From Gammaproteobacteria bacterium (GTDB lineage: Bacteria; Pseudomonadota; Gammaproteobacteria; Xanthomonadales; Xanthomonadaceae), in contig JAUIJO010000014.1 of assembly GCA_030431185.1 (NCBI GenBank), positions 1 to 21,511 of the forward strand: a stretch of DNA of 21,511 nucleotides, given 5' to 3'. The notes beneath the pieces were generated by a model. The model did not search any database. It was not told the origin of the DNA and saw nothing but the letters and a program-made list of their open reading frames with translations. This document shows, piece by piece, positions 14,234 through 21,430 of this stretch (position 1 is its first letter; each line of letters starts with the position of its first letter). The translations under genes were made by a program, and so were the position numbers.

Positions 14234-15262
14234 TCAGGCAGCCGCGGACAGTCGTGGCGTCGTGCCCGCCACCAGGGCATCGAAATAGTCGGCGGTGATG
14301 CGCAGCTGCGCGTCCGCCGTTTCGGCGCGGTTGACCGTGGCACGGAACAGGGCGCGTTGTTCGCTCGTATGCTCCGCCCGGTCCTTTGCGTACCAGCCCA
14401 GATGCTTGCGGGCGATGCGTACCCCGGAGACCTCGCCGTAGAACGCGTGGAGATGGCGCAGGTGCGACAGCAGGACGTCGCGCACCTCGGCAAGCGGGGG
14501 CGGCGGCAGCTTCTCGCCGGTCGCGAGGTAGTGGGCGATCTCACGGAATATCCACGGCCGTCCCTGCGCCGCGCGACCGATCAGCAGCGCGTCCGCGCCG
14601 GTATGCGCCAGCACGAACGCGGCTTTCTCGGGCGAATCGATGTCGCCGTTGGCGAACACCGGGATCGACAGCGCCGCCTTCACCTCGGCAATCGAGTCGT
14701 ACTCCGCGACTCCCGTGTACAGCTGGTCGCGGGTGCGCCCATGCACGGCCAGGGCGGCGATGCCGCAGTCCTCCGCGATGCGCGCGATCTGCAGCGCGTT
14801 GCGCTGGTCGGCGGCCCATCCGGTGCGGATCTTCAGGGTGACCGGGACGTCGACGGCGGCCACCACGGCTTCGAGGATGCGTGCGACGAGCGCGGGCTCG
14901 CGCATGAGCGCGGAACCGGCCCAGGCGTTGCATACCTTCTTGGCGGGGCAGCCCATGTTGATGTCGATGATGCGGGCGCCGTTGTCCACGTTGTGGCGTG
15001 CCGCATCGGCCATGACCCGGGGCTCGGTGCCCGCGATCTGCACGCTGACCGGGTCGGGTTCACCGACGTGGTCCATGCGCTGGCGCGACTTCGCGGTGTT
15101 CCAGAAGCGCGGATCGGAGGTGGTCATTTCCGACACGCACAGGCCGGCGCCCATGCGTTTGCACAGGATCCGGAAGGGTTTGTCGGTCACGCCGGCCATC
15201 GGTGCCAGTACCAGGCGGGGCGAAATGGCGTGCGGACCGATGCGGAAGCCGTCGGTCGACAT
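14234..15262 (-). CDS. dusB: tRNA-dihydrouridine synthase B
   Basis: DusB is an FMN-dependent TIM-barrel enzyme that reduces uridine to dihydrouridine in the tRNA D-loop (position 17 in E. coli). The 342-residue product has APMAGVTDKPFR near residue 20 (FMN site), SEMTTSDPRFWNTAKS typical of DusB, and INMGCPAKKVCN with the catalytic Cys (C105). LKIRTGW, AVHGRTRDQLYTG, and PVFANGDIDS, with the IGRAAQGRPWIF phosphate site, complete the fold. The length matches the family, with a C-terminal helical domain. The ATG at 15262 has no Shine-Dalgarno sequence, but a -10-like TACAAT ends 6 bases before it, so the mRNA may be leaderless. In many gammaproteobacteria dusB is followed by fis; here a small exported protein gene follows instead. 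Confidence 0.95.
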   Translation of the reverse strand: MSTDGFRIGPHAISPRLVLAPMAGVTDKPFRILCKRMGAGLCVSEMTTSDPRFWNTAKSRQRMDHVGEPDPVSVQIAGTEPRVMADAARHNVDNGARIIDINMGCPAKKVCNAWAGSALMREPALVARILEAVVAAVDVPVTLKIRTGWAADQRNALQIARIAEDCGIAALAVHGRTRDQLYTGVAEYDSIAEVKAALSIPVFANGDIDSPEKAAFVLAHTGADALLIGRAAQGRPWIFREIAHYLATGEKLPPPPLAEVRDVLLSHLRHLHAFYGEVSGVRIARKHLGWYAKDRAEHTSEQRALFRATVNRAETADAQLRITADYFDALVAGTTPRLSAAA

Positions 15263-15268
15263 GCGTGC

Positions 15269-15274
15269 ATTGTA
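15269..15274 (-). promoter_or_regulatory. -10 box abutting the dusB start
   Basis: TACAAT on the minus strand ends 6 bases before the dusB ATG, which would place the first transcribed base on the A of the start codon. No good -35 is seen, so this is a moderate call. Confidence 0.4.
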
Positions 15275-15454
15275 GCGGCGCCCGGCATCGGGTTCGCGGC
15301 GTGCGGGCCAGCACTACTTTCCGGGCCTGGAGGCCCCGCTTGCTCCGACGTCAGCGGGGATGCCGGGCCCCCCGATGCCACCAGCAGGCCCTCCGCTCAC
15401 GGGCAGGAACCCGGCACGTGCACCGGGCGTTCTCGCGGGACGGTGCCTTGGGGG

Positions 15455-15790
15455 TCAGCCGGTCTTGTCGCTCAACAATGCCGACGGCGCATGCGTCATC
15501 ACCGACTGGATGCCGTTGTCGCGCGCGGAACTGCTGCTGTACATCTGGCTGTGCCCGATGACCTGGCCATTGCCGGCCTTCAGGGTGAAGTAGGGGCTGC
15601 CATTGGCGGCGGTCAGGCGTTCGAAGAAGCCTTCGTCCTCGCTGTGTTTCTTGACCGACTCCACGCCGTTCAGGCAGGACGCCTTGGCACTGTAGCCCTC
15701 GCTGCTGAGAATGACCTGGCCATTGCCCGCGAGCAGGTTGAACTGGAATTCTCCATTCTTCCGGGTGCTGATCTCGAATTTTCCGGCCAT
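15455..15790 (-). CDS. Tandem DUF1508 (YegP-like) protein
   Basis: The 111-residue product consists of two copies of the roughly 50-residue DUF1508 unit. The first contains GEFQFNLLAGNGQVILSSEGYSAKASCLNGVESV (about 13-46) and the second PYFTLKAGNGQVIGHSQMYSSSSARDNGIQSV (about 66-97), aligning at the AGNGQVI, S-x-x-Y and NGI/V-x-S-V positions. YegP-like proteins are small soluble proteins with no known activity. The ATG at 15790 has GGGAG 7 bases upstream. A promoter with 18-base spacing lies at 15825-15854, in an A+T-richer region shared with the ribokinase stop. It appears to be transcribed alone. Function unknown; the fold assignment is strong. Confidence 0.92.
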   Translation of the reverse strand: MAGKFEISTRKNGEFQFNLLAGNGQVILSSEGYSAKASCLNGVESVKKHSEDEGFFERLTAANGSPYFTLKAGNGQVIGHSQMYSSSSARDNGIQSVMTHAPSALLSDKTG

Positions 15791-15824
15791 GGGCCATCTC
15801 CCTGAAAGTGTGACGTATTCCTCA

Positions 15825-15854
15825 AATATGAGGCCTGGGAGCAGGCTAGGACAA
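15825..15854 (-). promoter_or_regulatory. Probable promoter of the DUF1508 gene
   Basis: On the minus strand -35 TTGTCC (15849-15854) is separated by 18 bases from -10 CATATT (15825-15830), each matching consensus at four of six positions. It lies 34 bases upstream of the ATG in a tract poorer in G+C than its surroundings. Confidence 0.5.
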
Positions 15855-15885
15855 GTATTGTTAATCCAGCGTTAAGGTTTTGCTG

Positions 15886-16854
15886 TCAGATCCCGCAGCT
15901 TTCGAAGCGCGCCCGGACCGCCTTCGCCGTGGGCATGGACAGGGCAGCGCCACGCTGCTCGGTCGACAGCGACGCGAACCGGACGGCGTACGCGAGATGG
16001 GTGGCGATGTCCGCGTCCGGTGCCAGGGCGATCGCCGCGGCCAGCGAACCGTTGAAGGCGTCGCCCGCGCCCGTGGTGTCGATCGCGTCCACGCGCGGTG
16101 CCGGGATCCGTTGGAACGACGCCGCGTCGCCGTCGCCCGGGCGGGAGGCAAAGACCCCCGCGGCACCGAGGGTGACGATGACGCGCCCATCGGGCAGCAG
16201 GTGACGGCACAGGGCGTGTAGGGCGTCGTCCGGCTGGTCCGCCAGGGTGCCGGCATCGACCTCGAGGCCGCAGCGTCGCTGGAGTTGCCGGCTGAATTCG
16301 GTTTCATTGGGCGTGGCGATGTCGGTCAGCGCCCACAGCGCGTCGGGCACGATGGCATCGGCGGGCGCCGGATTGAGGATCGTGGCCAGCCCCCGCGAAC
16401 GCGCCCGTTCGAATGCCGCCTGGATGGCGTCCACCGGGGACTCCAACTGGGCCAGCAGGACATCGGCGCCGTCCAGGCACCCGGCGACTTCATGGACGAA
16501 GGAGGCGTCCAGCCGCGCATTGGCGCCGGCGCCCACCACGATGCTGTTGCGTCCTTCTGCATCGACCAGGATGCCGGCCGTGCCGGTGGCGTCCTCCGTG
16601 CGCCTTGCCAGCATCTCGATGCGCTCCGCGCCGGCCAGCGACAGCGCCAGTTCGGCGCCGGCATCCTGGCCGAGCGCACACACGAAGCGCGTCGCGGCGC
16701 CAGCGCGGGACGCCGCGACCGCCTGGTTGAAGCCCTTGCCCCCCGGGCCGCTCCGGTAGTGGCCGGCCAGCGTTTCCCCCGGCCGGGGCAGGGTGCCGGT
16801 CGTCCACACATGGTCGACGTTGAACGAGCCGATGACGACGACGGTGCCGGTCAC
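15886..16854 (-). CDS. rbsK: Ribokinase (PfkB family)
   Basis: The 322-residue PfkB-family sugar kinase phosphorylates ribose to ribose 5-phosphate with ATP. It shows VVVIGSFNVDH at the N-terminus, PRPGETLAG, the ribose-site signature GPGGKGFNQAVAASRAGA near residue 38, ILNPAPAD, ATPNETEFSR, and the catalytic PfkB signature DTTGAGDAFNGSLAAAIA near residue 254. GTG at 16854 is preferred to GTG at 16860 because GAGG, part of the nupC stop (TGAGG), lies 7 bases upstream. It starts only 9 bases past the nupC stop and is surely co-transcribed, implying use of ribose freed from imported nucleosides. The nucleoside hydrolase or phosphorylase needed for this is not next to it. A role on a related pentose cannot be excluded. 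Confidence 0.92.
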   Translation of the reverse strand: MTGTVVVIGSFNVDHVWTTGTLPRPGETLAGHYRSGPGGKGFNQAVAASRAGAATRFVCALGQDAGAELALSLAGAERIEMLARRTEDATGTAGILVDAEGRNSIVVGAGANARLDASFVHEVAGCLDGADVLLAQLESPVDAIQAAFERARSRGLATILNPAPADAIVPDALWALTDIATPNETEFSRQLQRRCGLEVDAGTLADQPDDALHALCRHLLPDGRVIVTLGAAGVFASRPGDGDAASFQRIPAPRVDAIDTTGAGDAFNGSLAAAIALAPDADIATHLAYAVRFASLSTEQRGAALSMPTAKAVRARFESCGI

Positions 16855-16863
16855 GTGCACGCC

Positions 16864-18159
16864 TCAGGCGAAGTGGGTCAGGACGCCGGCGATGGTCGCG
16901 GTCATCAGGGTCGCGATCGAACCGCCGAGCACCGCGCGCAGGCCGAAGCGCGCGAGGTCGTGGCGCCGTTCCGGTGCGATGCCGCCGATGCCGCCGATCT
17001 GGATCGCGATCGAACTGAAATTGGCGAAGCCGCACAGCGCATAGGTGGCGATCAGTCGCCCCTGGTCGGTCAGCGCCACGCCCGGCACGTTGCCGCGCAG
17101 GATCTCGCCGAGCTGCACGTAGGCGACGAATTCATTGAGCACGACCTTGGTCCCGATCAGGCCGCCGACGGTGCTGGCATCCTGCCAGGGCACGCCGATC
17201 GCCCAGGCCAGCGGCGAGAGCAGGTAGCCGAGCAGGGACGACAGGTCGGTCGGCCGGCCCAGCACGTCCTGCAGGCCGGTGACCTCGCCGATCCAGACCA
17301 GCGGCGCATTGAGCAGGGCGATCAGGGCGATGAAGGCCAGCAGCATGGCCCCGACGTTGAGGGCCAGCTTGAGGCCGTCGGCGGCACCGGCCGCGGCGGC
17401 GTCGATCACGTTGGTGGTGGTCTTCTCCACGTCCATGCGCACGGTGCCGAGGGTCAGCGGGGTCGCCGTCTCGGGCACGAGGATCTTGGCGATCAGCAGG
17501 GTCGCCGGCGCGGCCATGATGCTCGCGGTGATCAGGTGCTTGGCATAGAAGGCCTGCTGCGCGGGGTCGCCGCCGCCCAGGAGCATCACGTAGGCGCCCA
17601 GCACGCCGCCCGCGATCGTCGCCATGCCGCCGACCATCAGGGTCAGCAGCTCGGATTCGGTCATCTTCGAGATGTACGGCTTCACCACCAGCGGCGACTC
17701 GGTCTGGCCGATGAAGGCGTTGGCGCAAACCGACAGGGTTTCCGCGCCGGAGACCGGCATCAGCCGGGTGATCACCCAGGCCATGCCCTGCACGACCTTC
17801 TGCATCACCCCCAGGTGATAGAGCACGCTCATGAAGCTGGCGAAGAAGATGATCGTCGGCAGCACCTGGAAGGCGAACACGAAGCCGAACTTCTCCGGAT
17901 CGGTGAAATCGCCGAATATGAAGCGCGCGCCCTCGGTGGTGAAGCCCAGCAGTCGCACGAAGCCGGTGGACAGGCCGTCGAACACGCTCGCGCCCCAGGG
18001 CGTGAGCAGGACGAAGGCCGCGATCAGGAGCTGCAGGACCAGGCCGATGCCGACCAGGCGCCAGTTGATCGCCTTGCGGTTGTTGGAGAAGCACCAGGCG
18101 ATGGCGAGCAGTACCGCGAGGCCGAACAGGCCGAACCCGATCCGGGTGATGAATTCCAC
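16864..18159 (-). CDS. nupC: CNT-family concentrative nucleoside transporter (NupC type)
   Basis: The 431-residue inner-membrane protein carries nucleosides into the cell with a cation. It has many hydrophobic segments and the CNT landmarks: the FGFVFAFQVLPTIIFFASFMSVLYHLGVMQ block near residue 92, SGAETLSVCANAFIGQTESPLVVKPYI near 137 (nucleoside and ion site), MATIAGGVLGAYV, and ALCGFANFSSIAIQIGGIGGIAPERR near 380. Length agrees with bacterial members. The start is GTG at 18159 with AGGGG 8 bases upstream. A candidate promoter lies at 18202-18231. The ribokinase gene follows immediately. The symbol nupC is used for the family; the exact substrate range (pyrimidine versus purine nucleosides) cannot be read from the sequence. 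Confidence 0.94.
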   Translation of the reverse strand: MEFITRIGFGLFGLAVLLAIAWCFSNNRKAINWRLVGIGLVLQLLIAAFVLLTPWGASVFDGLSTGFVRLLGFTTEGARFIFGDFTDPEKFGFVFAFQVLPTIIFFASFMSVLYHLGVMQKVVQGMAWVITRLMPVSGAETLSVCANAFIGQTESPLVVKPYISKMTESELLTLMVGGMATIAGGVLGAYVMLLGGGDPAQQAFYAKHLITASIMAAPATLLIAKILVPETATPLTLGTVRMDVEKTTTNVIDAAAAGAADGLKLALNVGAMLLAFIALIALLNAPLVWIGEVTGLQDVLGRPTDLSSLLGYLLSPLAWAIGVPWQDASTVGGLIGTKVVLNEFVAYVQLGEILRGNVPGVALTDQGRLIATYALCGFANFSSIAIQIGGIGGIAPERRHDLARFGLRAVLGGSIATLMTATIAGVLTHFA

Positions 18160-18201
18160 GTAGTGACCCCTGCTGCCGCGACGGCGATGGTGAAGGCGCT
18201 C

Positions 18202-18231
18202 AGCCTAGTGCAGCGTCGCGAGGCCCGGCAA
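18202..18231 (-). promoter_or_regulatory. Candidate promoter of nupC-rbsK
   Basis: On the minus strand TTGCCG (18226-18231) is separated by 18 bases from TAGGCT (18202-18207), about 43 bases before the nupC start. Matches are modest. No CytR-like or other operator is recognisable beside it. Confidence 0.35.
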
Positions 18232-18256
18232 GCACGGCGGTGCCCGGCCGCGGGAA

Positions 18257-19396
18257 TCAGGCCTCCCGGGCCACCACGCGGTCGCGCCCGGTCTGCTTTG
18301 CCCCCTGCAGCCGCTGGTCGGCGCGGCGGAGCAGGGCCGACAGGCTGCGGCCATCGTGCGGGTAGCTGGCCAGGCCGGCACTGAAGCTCAGCCGCACCGC
18401 GTCGGCGCCCCGCTCGGGCTGGTAGGGCCGGTCGGCGAGGATGCGGCGTATCGCGTCCACGCGTTCCCAGGCCGTGCCGACGGGCTTGCGCAGCACCAGC
18501 ACGAACTCGTCGCCGCGCACGCGCGCCAGCCATTCGCCGGCGTCGATCATCTCGTTGAGCATCGCCACCACGTGGCGCAGGGCGCGGTCCGCCTCGGCAT
18601 GGCCGATCTCGTCGTTGAGCCGGCGGAAGCGGTCCAGGTTGATCAGGGCCAGGGTCAGGCTGCTGCCGTCGTCGTCGGACGCCTCGAACAGGCGCGGCAT
18701 CCGGTGGATCAGCCAGGTCCGGTTGGGCAGCCCGGTCAAGCCGTCGGTGCCGGACATCTGCACCAGTTGCTGCATGCGATAGACGACCATCAGGGTCACG
18801 AGGGTGACGATCACCAGTAACACCAGGCGCTGCACCTGGCTGCCCACGGTCACCGTGCCGTAGTCGGTGGAGATCAGCCGTTCCGGCGAGTCGGCCAGCA
18901 TCACGATGCAGAGGAACAACGCGCCGTACTGCAGCAGGGCCAGCAACCCGGCCATCAGGGTGACGCGGCCGTCGTTGCGCAGGCCGGTCAGCAGGATCGC
19001 CAGCACGTAGCCGCACCAGACGATCAGGCTGTTGAGTCCGGCGGGCAACTGCTGGGTGGCGAGCATCACCAGCACCAGGGTGGTGACGCTGACGTCGAAC
19101 GCGGTGGTGACGAAGGGCAGCCAGCGGAAGTGCCGTCGCCGGCGCGACAGCGCCAGCCACACCTGCGCGACCACGTTGATGATGACCGCCCCCGCCAGGC
19201 CGATCAGGTTCTCGTCGATGCGGCCGCCGCCCAGCATGTTCGCCAGCGGCAACAGCAACAGCAGCACGGCGATCACGGCACGGAGCCGGGCCACCATCAG
19301 CTCGCCGCTGGCCCCGATCTCGAGCATGATCTCGTCCGGCCGCGTGAGCAGCGTCGAGATGACGGCCTTCAGTCCATGGTCGGTCGCTGCCAGCAT
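18257..19396 (-). CDS. Membrane GGDEF protein with altered active site
   Basis: The 379-residue product has about six membrane helices (near 36-53, 62-83, 95-113, 121-139, 145-167 and 188-206) followed by a GGDEF domain (about 212-375). Canonical parts are DGLTGLPNR near 218, the guanine-site N261 and D270, and the terminal GRDRV. Two active-site positions differ. The metal-binding Asp of the DxD motif is Asn (NLDRF, N253), and the signature is RGDEF (294-298) instead of GG[D/E]EF. The inhibitory RxxD site is also absent (DAGE at 285-288). The protein may be a weak diguanylate cyclase, or only bind GTP or c-di-GMP. The ATG at 19396 has a modest GGGGA upstream; a start at 19327 is possible. 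It begins 45 bases after the Mn exporter gene with no clear terminator between. Confidence 0.9.
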   Translation of the reverse strand: MLAATDHGLKAVISTLLTRPDEIMLEIGASGELMVARLRAVIAVLLLLLPLANMLGGGRIDENLIGLAGAVIINVVAQVWLALSRRRRHFRWLPFVTTAFDVSVTTLVLVMLATQQLPAGLNSLIVWCGYVLAILLTGLRNDGRVTLMAGLLALLQYGALFLCIVMLADSPERLISTDYGTVTVGSQVQRLVLLVIVTLVTLMVVYRMQQLVQMSGTDGLTGLPNRTWLIHRMPRLFEASDDDGSSLTLALINLDRFRRLNDEIGHAEADRALRHVVAMLNEMIDAGEWLARVRGDEFVLVLRKPVGTAWERVDAIRRILADRPYQPERGADAVRLSFSAGLASYPHDGRSLSALLRRADQRLQGAKQTGRDRVVAREA

Positions 19397-19441
19397 TGGG
19401 GGGTCCCCGTCACGATGGCGGCAGGATAGCCGGTGTCGCCG

Positions 19442-20020
19442 TCAGCCGCCCAATGCGCGCCAGAAGGCCCAGGCGGACAGCGCCAGGAACACGGCCGCGG
19501 CGGTGTAGCGGGCGGTCTTCAAGGGCAGGCGCGACGAGAACCGGCTGCCCAGGGCCACCACCGGCACGTTGGCGAGCAGCATGCCGAGCGTCGTGCCCAG
19601 CACCACCTCCCACAAGGGCGAGTACTTCGCCGCGATCAGGACCGTGGCGACCTGGGTCTTGTCGCCCATCTCGGCGAGGAAGAACGCGACCAGGGTGGCG
19701 AGGAACGCGCCGCGTGCGGGTAGCGACTCGTCCTCGTCGAGGGTGTCGGGCTTGAGCGTCCACAGGGCGACGGCCAGGAAGCTGATCGCGACGATCCACT
19801 GCAGCACGTCCGGCGACAGCCAGCCGGAGGCGAGGCTGCCGAGCCAGCCGGCCAGCGCGTGGTTGAGGAGCGTCGCGACGAGGATGCCGGCGACGATCGG
19901 CCAGGGCTTGCGGAAGCGCGCGGCCAGCATCAGCGCGAGCAGCTGCGTCTTGTCGCCGATCTCGGCGAGGGCGACCGTGCCGGTGGAAATGAGGGTGGTG
20001 GAAAAGGGGAAGGCATCCAT
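19442..20020 (-). CDS. TMEM165/GDT1 family manganese exporter
   Basis: The 192-residue inner-membrane protein has the inverted repeat of the UPF0016/GDT1 family. Each half carries an E-x-G-D-K-T motif in a membrane helix (AEIGDKTQ, E20 to T25, and AEMGDKTQ, E117 to T122), the acidic cation path. Six hydrophobic segments are visible, with a charged central loop (TLDEDESLPARG). Bacterial members such as Vibrio MneA export Mn2+. A manganese riboswitch in the leader supports that role here strongly. The ATG at 20020 gives the family N-terminus; its ribosome site is only GGA about 6 bases away, which may leave translation open to control by the leader. The GGDEF gene follows after 45 bases. Confidence 0.95.
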   Translation of the reverse strand: MDAFPFSTTLISTGTVALAEIGDKTQLLALMLAARFRKPWPIVAGILVATLLNHALAGWLGSLASGWLSPDVLQWIVAISFLAVALWTLKPDTLDEDESLPARGAFLATLVAFFLAEMGDKTQVATVLIAAKYSPLWEVVLGTTLGMLLANVPVVALGSRFSSRLPLKTARYTAAAVFLALSAWAFWRALGG

Positions 20021-20043
20021 ATCGGGTCCAGGGTCTCGATGCA

Positions 20044-20092
20044 GGGCCGGGCGTTCGCAGGACGCGAAGGCGGACGCCGCACGGCCCGGCCC
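20044..20092 (-). promoter_or_regulatory. Hairpin between the Mn riboswitch and the exporter start (possible expression platform)
   Basis: GGGCCGGGC (20044-20052) and GCCCGGCCC (20084-20092) are perfect 9-bp inverted arms enclosing a GC-rich loop that can form an inner hairpin. The element ends about 24 bases before the ATG. It lacks a downstream T run, so control of ribosome access or Rho-dependent ending is more likely than intrinsic termination. How it links to the aptamer is inferred. Confidence 0.45.
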
Positions 20093-20110
20093 GGGTACGC
20101 GCAACGCCTG

Positions 20111-20232
20111 CCTTCGGTCTTGCCCGGTCGTCCTGGAAGGATGTCGACTGCGCGCGCCATGGCCGGCCGGCCAAGTATGTTGACGTCGCGCCCCGAAGCC
20201 GCGTCGCGGCCCGGAGGGCTACTCCCCGGAGG
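20111..20232 (-). ncRNA. Manganese riboswitch (yybP-ykoY)
   Basis: On the minus strand the aptamer has the conserved GGGGAGTAGCCC (20217-20228 region) at the 5' side, CGTCAACATACTTGG in the middle (near 20174-20188), and CCGGGCAAGACC at the 3' side (near 20116-20127). The P1 arms CCTCCGG (20226-20232) and CCGAAGG (20111-20117) pair with one mismatch. These loop sequences are the Mn2+-binding signature of the yybP-ykoY class, which turns on Mn export genes. The downstream gene is a TMEM165/GDT1 exporter, a known partner. I could not run a covariance model. Confidence 0.93.
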
Positions 20233-20244
20233 AAGAGTGCCCGG

Positions 20245-20250
20245 ATTGTA
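20245..20250 (-). promoter_or_regulatory. -10 box upstream of the Mn riboswitch
   Basis: TACAAT on the minus strand ends 12 bases before the P1 stem, so transcription would begin just ahead of the aptamer. The -35 region is poor. Confidence 0.5.
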
Positions 20251-20311
20251 ACCGGACATCCGCCCGTTCCGGTACCGATACACTGAACGCTTCCCACCGT
20301 TGGAGCCCGCC

Positions 20312-21283
20312 ATGCAATACCGCCGTCTCGGAACCTCAGGCCTCAAGCTGTCCGCGCTGTCCTTCGGTGCCTGGATCACCTTCGGTTCGCAGATCGGCCG
20401 CTCGCAGGCGCGCGACCTGATCGCCTGCGCGTGGGACCATGGCGTCAACTTCTTCGACAACGCCGAGGTCTACGCCAAGGGCGAGGCGGAACGCGTGATG
20501 GGGGATGTCATCGCCGACCTTCGCCTGCCGCGCGATGGCTATTGCGTCTCCAGCAAGGTGTTCTTCGGCAGTGCCAGGGACCCCGCACCGACCCAGCACG
20601 GCCTGTCGCGCAAGCATGTCACCGATGCCTGCCATGACGCGCTCAAGCGACTGCGCGTGGACTACCTCGACCTCTACTACTGCCATCGTGCCGACCCCGA
20701 CACGCCGGTCGGCGAGACCGTGCAGGCGATGGATGCGCTGATCCGGCAGGGCAAGGTGCTGTACTGGGGCACGTCCGAGTGGTCGGCGGCCGAGTTGCGC
20801 GAGGCCTGTAAGTTCGCGCGCGCCAACGGTCTGCACGCGCCCACCATGGAACAGCCGCAATACAACCTGTTGCATCGCGAGCGGGTCGAGCTGGAGTACG
20901 CGCCGCTGTACGGCGAGTACGGCCTCGGCACCACCATCTGGTCGCCGCTGGCATCGGGCGTGTTGACCGGCAAGTACAACGACGGCGTGCCCGCCGATTC
21001 CCGGCTGGCCCAGGAAGACGCCGCCTGGCTGCAGGACAACATCAGGGGTGAAGCGGGGGAGGCGCGGCTGGCGCGCGCGCGGCGTTTCACCGCGGTCGCG
21101 GCGGAACTGGGCGTCGAGCCGGCGCCGCTCGCCATTGCCTGGTGCCTGCGCAATCCGCATGTCTCCAGCGTCATCCTCGGCGCCAGTCGCACCGCCCAGC
21201 TGGAACAGAACCTCAAGGCGCTGGACGTCCTGGAGGCGGTCGACGATCGCGGCTGGCAGCAGGTGAAGGCCGCGACGGCCTGA
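20312..21283 (+). CDS. Aldo/keto reductase (potassium channel beta-subunit type)
   Basis: The 323-residue NADPH-dependent oxidoreductase is a TIM-barrel aldo/keto reductase. The catalytic tetrad is complete: D49 and Y54 in NFFDNAEVYAKGEAE, K82 in VSSKVF, and H125 in YYCHRAD. The N-terminal MQYRRLGTSGLKLSALSFGAW and the C-terminal GASRTAQLEQNL (nucleotide-binding) are typical, and overall similarity is to the AKR6 group that includes voltage-gated K+ channel beta subunits and YghZ-like enzymes. It acts in the cytoplasm on aldehydes or ketones; the substrate is unknown. The ATG at 20312 has GGAG 7 bases upstream and is preferred over a TTG at 20300. It is divergent from the Mn riboswitch unit and transcribed alone. 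Confidence 0.95.
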   Translation: MQYRRLGTSGLKLSALSFGAWITFGSQIGRSQARDLIACAWDHGVNFFDNAEVYAKGEAERVMGDVIADLRLPRDGYCVSSKVFFGSARDPAPTQHGLSRKHVTDACHDALKRLRVDYLDLYYCHRADPDTPVGETVQAMDALIRQGKVLYWGTSEWSAAELREACKFARANGLHAPTMEQPQYNLLHRERVELEYAPLYGEYGLGTTIWSPLASGVLTGKYNDGVPADSRLAQEDAAWLQDNIRGEAGEARLARARRFTAVAAELGVEPAPLAIAWCLRNPHVSSVILGASRTAQLEQNLKALDVLEAVDDRGWQQVKAATA

Positions 21284-21373
21284 GACCCTCGGCCCGTGCC
21301 GGTACACCCGCACCCGGGGTGGCCGGCGATCGGCCGGGAGGCCCGCCCGCATCCCGCAGGGAAGGTCTGCGCC

Positions 21374-21401
21374 TTGACTCGATAATGAGAATCATTATCA
21401 T
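21374..21401 (+). promoter_or_regulatory. Promoter of the truncated Fur-controlled gene
   Basis: A -35 TTGACT (21374-21379) is 16 bases from a -10 TATCAT (21396-21401), leaving a leader of about 23 bases before the ATG. The spacer and the -10 are covered by the Fur box, so bound Fur would block RNA polymerase. Confidence 0.6.
21381..21399. promoter_or_regulatory. Fur box
   Basis: GATAATGAGAATCATTATC matches the 19-base proteobacterial Fur consensus at 18 positions and is nearly a perfect palindrome. It overlaps the promoter of the gene at 21431. Fe2+-Fur would repress this gene when iron is plentiful. Confidence 0.93.
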
Positions 21402-21430
21402 CAAAGTCCCACTTCCAACGAGTCACGGCC

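Noticed and set aside
15410..15427. A CCCGG/CCGGG dyad with loop CACGTGCA downstream of the DUF1508 gene
   Set aside because: The stem is only 5 bp and no T run follows on either strand, so a terminator call is not supported.
16285..18384. A 699-codon plus-strand open frame opposite rbsK and nupC
   Set aside because: Antisense frames stay open in G+C-rich DNA; the translation is rich in His, Gln, Gly and Asp and resembles no family.
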